This document shows, piece after piece, positions 59,500-64,000 of a stretch of 64,000 bases of DNA; within the stretch, counting starts at the first letter, position 1; the number at the start of each line of letters is the position of its first letter. This stretch comes from Paenactinomyces guangxiensis (GTDB lineage: Bacteria > Bacillota > Bacilli > Thermoactinomycetales > Thermoactinomycetaceae). The stretch is taken from the NCBI RefSeq assembly GCF_016055185.1, contig NZ_JAECVR010000001.1:570345-634344 (forward strand). Reading direction: 5' to 3'. The notes beneath the pieces were generated by a model. That model did no database searches, was not told the DNA's origin, and saw only the letters and a program-made list of their open reading frames with translations. The translations under genes and the position numbers were made by a program.

Positions 59500-61677
59500 C
59501 TAGGATTTTATAAAATTTTCCTCCTCAGGGAAGCTCCCATAAAACTTTGCGAAGTACCCTTTAGAATTAATGAGCTGATCATAGGTTCCTCTTTCCACAA
59601 TTTCTCCATTGTGCAAGACAATAATTTGATCAGCATTCTGAACTGTACTCAGTCGATGTGCGACAACTACTCTCGTACATTTCATATCAGAAAGATATCG
59701 ATCAATTGCGGATTCATTGATCTGATCCAATGAACTAGTAGCTTCATCCAAAAATAAAATCGAAGGTTTATGGACGAGTGCCCTTGCTAATGCAATTCTC
59801 TGCCTTTGTCCTCCAGAGAGATTCATTCCCATTTCTGAGATCAATGTATGATACTGCATCGGCATTTCCATAATTTCATCATGGATTCGAGCGATTTTAG
59901 CAGCTTCTATTACTTCATCTATTGTTACTTCTGAATTGTGAATAGCAATATTCTCAAAAACCGAACGATTAAAAAGGGTTACATCTTGTGGAACAACTCC
60001 AATCTGACTGTGTAAAGAAGATTTATCGATCTCTCTTAAGTCGATTCCATCATAAAGAATCCTTCCAGAAATATTATGATATAAACCCAAGATTATCCTG
60101 CCCAATGTACTCTTTCCAGCTCCTGACTTTCCAACCAGAGCAATTTTTTGCCCTTGAAGAATTTTTAAATTAATATTTTTTACAACTGGAGAGCTGTACT
60201 TAGAATAGGCAAAGCTAACTTTTTGCAACTCAATATTTCCTTTTATTTTGGATAGCTTAATCGGATGTTTTGGAGTAGGTTCTACAGGTGCATTTAAAAC
60301 ATCTTGTACTCTTTTTAAATAAGACGTAGTTAGTATAAATGAATTCCCTGCCTGAACTAACGAATTACTAAGTGTAAAGAACTGAGAGGAAACAGCATGA
60401 AATGCCATTAATTCCCCTAATAAAAGTTCATTACCGAATACCTGTTTAGCTCCGATCCAGAGTACCATTAATGGTGAAAGAAGCATAAATGTACTCGTAG
60501 CAGTATTAATATAGTTCAAAACTCCTTCTTTTTTCTTGTACGCTTGTATCAACTTTTCGAATGAATTAGACCATTTTTCATACATTTGAGCCTCTACACC
60601 CGCTGTTTTCACACCAAAAATTCCATAGAGAATTTCTGTTTGTGTCCCTTGGACTACTGTATTTTTCAAAATTTCTTCCTGATTGACCTCCATCAGCTTG
60701 GGTCGAGTCATAATTAGCATAACAATATTCAATGAGGCAAAAACAATGACCCAGAAAGATAATACAGGAGATTTAATCAACATATATGTTAATATAACTA
60801 TCACCAGTCCCAAATCAAGTACACTTTTGATAAGTTGATTTGAGAACAAATCTCTTATAATACGCAAGCTATTAGCACGAAACAATAAATCACCAAATGA
60901 TCTTAACTGGAAAAATTGGTAAGGAAGTTGCAAAATATGACTAAAAAATCTCTCCATCATCTGACGATCTAACACATTATTTAAAGTAATTATACATCTA
61001 CCTCTAACAAATGTAAAAACCATATGAAAAACCACTAGTAACAAAATTCCTATAAAAAAAGTGTTCATCATGTCTTGTTTTTGTTTCATGATGACATCGT
61101 CAATCATAAACTGTATAAGTGTTGGCATTCCTAATATAAATAATTGTAGGATTAGTGAAAACAAAATGACGCTCACAAACATTTTGGGTTGTTTCCACAA
61201 GAACTGGAAAAACGGTTTCCAAACAGCTTCACCCTTTCTCTTCTTAAACTCTGGTCCCGGTGTACACAGCAAAACATAATCAGAGAAGGACTTTTGGAAA
61301 TCCTTCCCTGAAATTCTACGTCTTCCCAAAGCGGGATCTACAATCAAATAATAATTTCCCTTTATTTTCTCCAATACAACATAGTGCTTATCTTCCCAAA
61401 AAATAATGGCTGGTAATGTCACTTGTTTCAGGTCATTAGATGTTAGTTTATAACAATTAGCTTCAAATCCAAGCTGCTTAGCCAACTGCTCAAGTTGGTA
61501 AAGACTCGTTCCATCTCGACCACTTCCAGAGATCTCCCTCAACTCATACAATGAAACCGAGCTATTATAGTATGCAGCCATCATTGACATACAGCACAGA
61601 CCACATTCTGTTTGTTGCATTTGTTCAATAAACGGAACACGTCTACGTTTCGAAATTTTTTCTGTCATTTTTATCAC
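59500..61677 (-). CDS. lanT: Peptidase-containing ABC transporter for lanthipeptide (LanT)
   Basis: The 725-residue exporter begins with a C39 peptidase that cuts after double-Gly leaders: PFIEQMQQTECGLCCMSMMA (Cys25) with His in EDKHYVVLEKI and Asp in IVDPALG. Six membrane helices span about residues 165-440. The ATPase domain has Walker A VGKSGAGKSTLGRII, signature NLSGGQRQRIALARAL, Walker B ILFLDEATSSLD and the H-loop VVAHRLSTV. It couples leader removal and export. GTG at 61677 overlaps the lanM stop (GTGA), so translation is coupled; ATG 61668 is an alternative. Confidence 0.94.
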   Translation of the reverse strand: MIKMTEKISKRRRVPFIEQMQQTECGLCCMSMMAAYYNSSVSLYELREISGSGRDGTSLYQLEQLAKQLGFEANCYKLTSNDLKQVTLPAIIFWEDKHYVVLEKIKGNYYLIVDPALGRRRISGKDFQKSFSDYVLLCTPGPEFKKRKGEAVWKPFFQFLWKQPKMFVSVILFSLILQLFILGMPTLIQFMIDDVIMKQKQDMMNTFFIGILLLVVFHMVFTFVRGRCIITLNNVLDRQMMERFFSHILQLPYQFFQLRSFGDLLFRANSLRIIRDLFSNQLIKSVLDLGLVIVILTYMLIKSPVLSFWVIVFASLNIVMLIMTRPKLMEVNQEEILKNTVVQGTQTEILYGIFGVKTAGVEAQMYEKWSNSFEKLIQAYKKKEGVLNYINTATSTFMLLSPLMVLWIGAKQVFGNELLLGELMAFHAVSSQFFTLSNSLVQAGNSFILTTSYLKRVQDVLNAPVEPTPKHPIKLSKIKGNIELQKVSFAYSKYSSPVVKNINLKILQGQKIALVGKSGAGKSTLGRIILGLYHNISGRILYDGIDLREIDKSSLHSQIGVVPQDVTLFNRSVFENIAIHNSEVTIDEVIEAAKIARIHDEIMEMPMQYHTLISEMGMNLSGGQRQRIALARALVHKPSILFLDEATSSLDQINESAIDRYLSDMKCTRVVVAHRLSTVQNADQIIVLHNGEIVERGTYDQLINSKGYFAKFYGSFPEEENFIKS

Positions 61678-64000
61678 ATCTCATTAGCATCTTGATTTGG
61701 CAGTTGGAGAGCCATAATAGAGGGGATTTTTGGATTTAACAACCTCAATATTCCATATCCAATTCCTGATAGTCCTAACATTAATCCCAATAACTCAGCT
61801 TTTTCATGTAATCCCAAAGACCAACCTTTTTCCAATCCCTGCCGGACAATTTGTAATCCCATTCCATAAATTTTCTGTTCTAGATCTTTTGATTTAAACT
61901 CTTTTGCGCTCAACTGTAAAAAATCTAAGTTCCCAAAGTCCCCGTGGCATAAGCAATGACTGAAACCAAATCCACTCTCGAGTGTTTTTTCTACAGCTAC
62001 TTGCCACTCCTCTTGGATTCTAGGATCTTGGATTAAAGGCATCATCATAAGCCTTCCTAATCCAATCCCGGGTGCGCCATGACACCAATAGATAGCATTT
62101 TTAGAAGAAGATTTATTCTTTCGTAAATCTGCCCAGTTTTTCTCTTCTTTTATAAAGTATGATCTCTCATAATCAAGTAGTTTCTTCGCAATTTTCCAAT
62201 ATTTATCTTTTCTAGTTACTGAAGCAAGTGAAGAGAAGGCCCAAGCGTATCCAGTAGCTCCATGGGAGAGTCCCGTAAGTATGTGGTTAGTTTCACCATC
62301 AGATTGAAGTTGCTTCTCAACATATACATATAGATGTTCTCCACATTTTTCTGCAATATCTAGAGCTAAAGGATTTTGGTTATATGAATAAAGTAGCACA
62401 CAAACAATTACTGCGCCAGCTGACCCTCCCAAAAGATCATAAACTTCGTCTTGGTCTATAAGCGGTTCTATTTTCTTTAAGTAAGAACTCGCCAATTCTT
62501 TTAACTCATTGTCATTCCATAAAACGCCTAGATGGAATAATGTATACACTATAGATATACAACCATAAAATGCAGATAGTGACAATAAATATTCTTCCTT
62601 TTTTATCAACTCTCGGACTCCTTGTAAAGCAGCTTTCGCAAGATGCCCATATTTATCCTCGCCTGTTTCCCTTTCCAGATAAGCTAAAAATAGAACAATT
62701 CCTAATACACCATCATATAAGCTTATCCCGAGGGAAGAAAGAGTTAGATTCTCATCTTGATCAGCATTTAATCCAATCCAATACGCTTCCTTACGATCAT
62801 CACTCCAAATGGCATTTTTAAGTAAATGGTCACCTATTTCTTTAGCTGCGGTTAAAAGGAGCTCATTCTCATCATTACCTGCTGGTTTTACATAGTGATG
62901 TTTCCAATGGTATTCCACATGTTCTTTGTCAAACCAAGGTTTTTTTATCAATGTAGCCAAGGACAGCTGTATATATCGCATTTGCTTCTGGCAATCTTCT
63001 TCGCTAAGTAGTTGACACTTTTCCATCACTAACTGTAGACTTGATTTACTATAGAATTTTGGAATTTCGTTCTCTTTGCTATCAAATATACTGTTACTGT
63101 TAAATTTAAACGTAAAGTAAGGTACATCATGAGAAAGTAAATCTCTGGATTCCATAGAGACTAGCTCTTTAAATCTAGGCTTGCTATTTGTAATTTGCCA
63201 AAAATAATCAAAGAGCTGAACTCTGTCGAGCCCATCTTGCAGATAATCTGGATGAGTACTTGCATCTAAGAAGCGAGCATACGCATGGGTCGGACGTAGG
63301 ACATGTCGTACAGTATCTTCTGAAAAAAGCCAAATAGGTCCAGATTTGTCCATAAGCTCATCACGATAGTTTACAAAAAGCTGATACATTTCTTTAAAGC
63401 CAGCAACAATATACTCAGAATAATCTACTGCTTCAACAGCTTTATCATTAAAGATCGGACGATTTTTTCTTGCTGTAGTAATAACAGGTTTTTTTATCAG
63501 TCGCATTTCATCTGTTTTAATATGATCTAATACCCAAGTTGTCACCTTTGTGGACTCCTGACCTTCTGCTCCTCCTAATCCACTTACATCGAAGTCAAAT
63601 AAGCTATTCGAAGACTTAATGGGTAACATTATTGAGTTAAGTACAGATTCATGAAAATCTTCCACTAGCTTATGGTAATCCATATCATCTCTGAGTAAGT
63701 CCAAATGGTTGCTGAAAAGAGTTTCCAAATCGATCAATATAGGGTATTCTCCTGAAGCGATGATATTTTCGTGGTGAAAATCAACAGAACGTAACAAATA
63801 AAGAATAGCAATATATCCACCCTGCCTATAATAAAATCTTGTTAACTCTTCTTTCTCTTGACAAGATCGATGCTGAACGAATTCCTGCCACCCATAAGAT
63901 CCTCGATCTAGAACTGATGCAGATAACAATGGATATGTAAAGCCTTTTTTATTAATCCAAGAAAGGAATTTCTGAAAATGATCATCAATAGCTAATGATC
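61674..64000 (-). CDS. lanM: Class II lanthionine synthetase LanM, N terminus outside window
   Basis: About 775 residues are visible and the frame is open to the window edge (SLAIDDHFQKFLSWINKKGF at the start). The dehydratase part shows LDRGSYGWQEFV, VDFHHENIIASGEYPILIDL (kinase-like active site) and FDVSGLGG. The LanC-like cyclase has GLSHGATGYAWAF, the zinc ligands in YWCHGAPGIGLGRL and HCLCHGDFGNLDF, and the closing GLSGIGYGILRLLNP. It dehydrates Ser/Thr and forms thioether rings. The precursor gene is expected upstream, beyond base 64000. Composition is AT-richer than the left part of the window. Confidence 0.95.
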   Translation of the reverse strand, partial: SLAIDDHFQKFLSWINKKGFTYPLLSASVLDRGSYGWQEFVQHRSCQEKEELTRFYYRQGGYIAILYLLRSVDFHHENIIASGEYPILIDLETLFSNHLDLLRDDMDYHKLVEDFHESVLNSIMLPIKSSNSLFDFDVSGLGGAEGQESTKVTTWVLDHIKTDEMRLIKKPVITTARKNRPIFNDKAVEAVDYSEYIVAGFKEMYQLFVNYRDELMDKSGPIWLFSEDTVRHVLRPTHAYARFLDASTHPDYLQDGLDRVQLFDYFWQITNSKPRFKELVSMESRDLLSHDVPYFTFKFNSNSIFDSKENEIPKFYSKSSLQLVMEKCQLLSEEDCQKQMRYIQLSLATLIKKPWFDKEHVEYHWKHHYVKPAGNDENELLLTAAKEIGDHLLKNAIWSDDRKEAYWIGLNADQDENLTLSSLGISLYDGVLGIVLFLAYLERETGEDKYGHLAKAALQGVRELIKKEEYLLSLSAFYGCISIVYTLFHLGVLWNDNELKELASSYLKKIEPLIDQDEVYDLLGGSAGAVIVCVLLYSYNQNPLALDIAEKCGEHLYVYVEKQLQSDGETNHILTGLSHGATGYAWAFSSLASVTRKDKYWKIAKKLLDYERSYFIKEEKNWADLRKNKSSSKNAIYWCHGAPGIGLGRLMMMPLIQDPRIQEEWQVAVEKTLESGFGFSHCLCHGDFGNLDFLQLSAKEFKSKDLEQKIYGMGLQIVRQGLEKGWSLGLHEKAELLGLMLGLSGIGYGILRLLNPKIPSIMALQLPNQDANEM

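Overview
The window looks like chromosome of a mesophilic or thermophilic endospore-forming Bacillota. Evidence is a small acid-soluble spore protein (15492-15767), a SleB-type cortex/cell-wall hydrolase (15911-16591), Gram-positive LexA boxes, strong Shine-Dalgarno sites, SAM-I and c-di-AMP riboswitches, and the divergent nadS / nadBCA arrangement known from Bacillus. Frequent TTG/GTG starts, YolD-UvrX and a LanM lanthipeptide locus fit Thermoactinomycetaceae or a close relative. The family assignment is inference, not proof.

Layout. 1-7150: edge of an amidohydrolase gene, an SOS-controlled UvrX/YolD pair, an alpha/beta hydrolase, a deleted IS200/IS605 relic, YqgV, a DUF2628/EamA pair and an unrecognised 269-residue gene. 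7150-11500: an ABC-F gene behind an elaborate attenuator leader, two acetyltransferases and a Gate-domain membrane protein. 11500-19000: SAM-riboswitch-controlled hom, an FAH-family hydrolase, an UgtP-like glycosyltransferase, a spore protein, a c-di-AMP-riboswitch-controlled cell wall hydrolase, sodA and a HAD phosphatase. 19000-29700: an L,D-transpeptidase with SH3b repeats, a sortase-type surface protein, then a patchy region of decay (frameshifted APH-type kinase, MerR stub, truncated CPBP protease, transposon scraps) around a GH25 lysozyme, Ku and a MerR regulator.

29989-34791 is the NAD de novo divergon nadB-nadC-nadA opposite nadS. 34830-39100 holds a membrane protein, an OmpR/EnvZ-type two-component pair and a beta-propeller lipoprotein. 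39100-56700 is mostly housekeeping and transport: pepV, VOC protein, zinc-phospholipase-like protein, aldo/keto reductase, LysE, AzlCD, DUF47-Pit, an APC antiporter, a VWA lipoprotein with a small partner, ktrB, mnmA, a Vpr-like S8 protease and a degenerate GH18-like protein.

56700-64000: two identical tRNA-Arg(ACG) genes and tRNA-Leu(CAG) mark the edge of an accessory, visibly AT-richer segment. It holds a kptA broken by one missing base, an IS605-type remnant with a divergent ribbon-helix-helix gene between palindromic operators, and the distal part of a class II lanthipeptide cluster: lanM (cut by the window edge), a C39-peptidase ABC transporter, a flavodoxin-like reductase and an unannotated 51-residue membrane peptide. 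The precursor peptide gene(s) must lie outside the window.

The strongest non-gene signals are the ABC-F attenuator (terminator stem contains the gene's own Shine-Dalgarno), two metabolite riboswitches, tandem LexA boxes, candidate ATC/ATT start codons and several short genes below usual ORF cut-offs.
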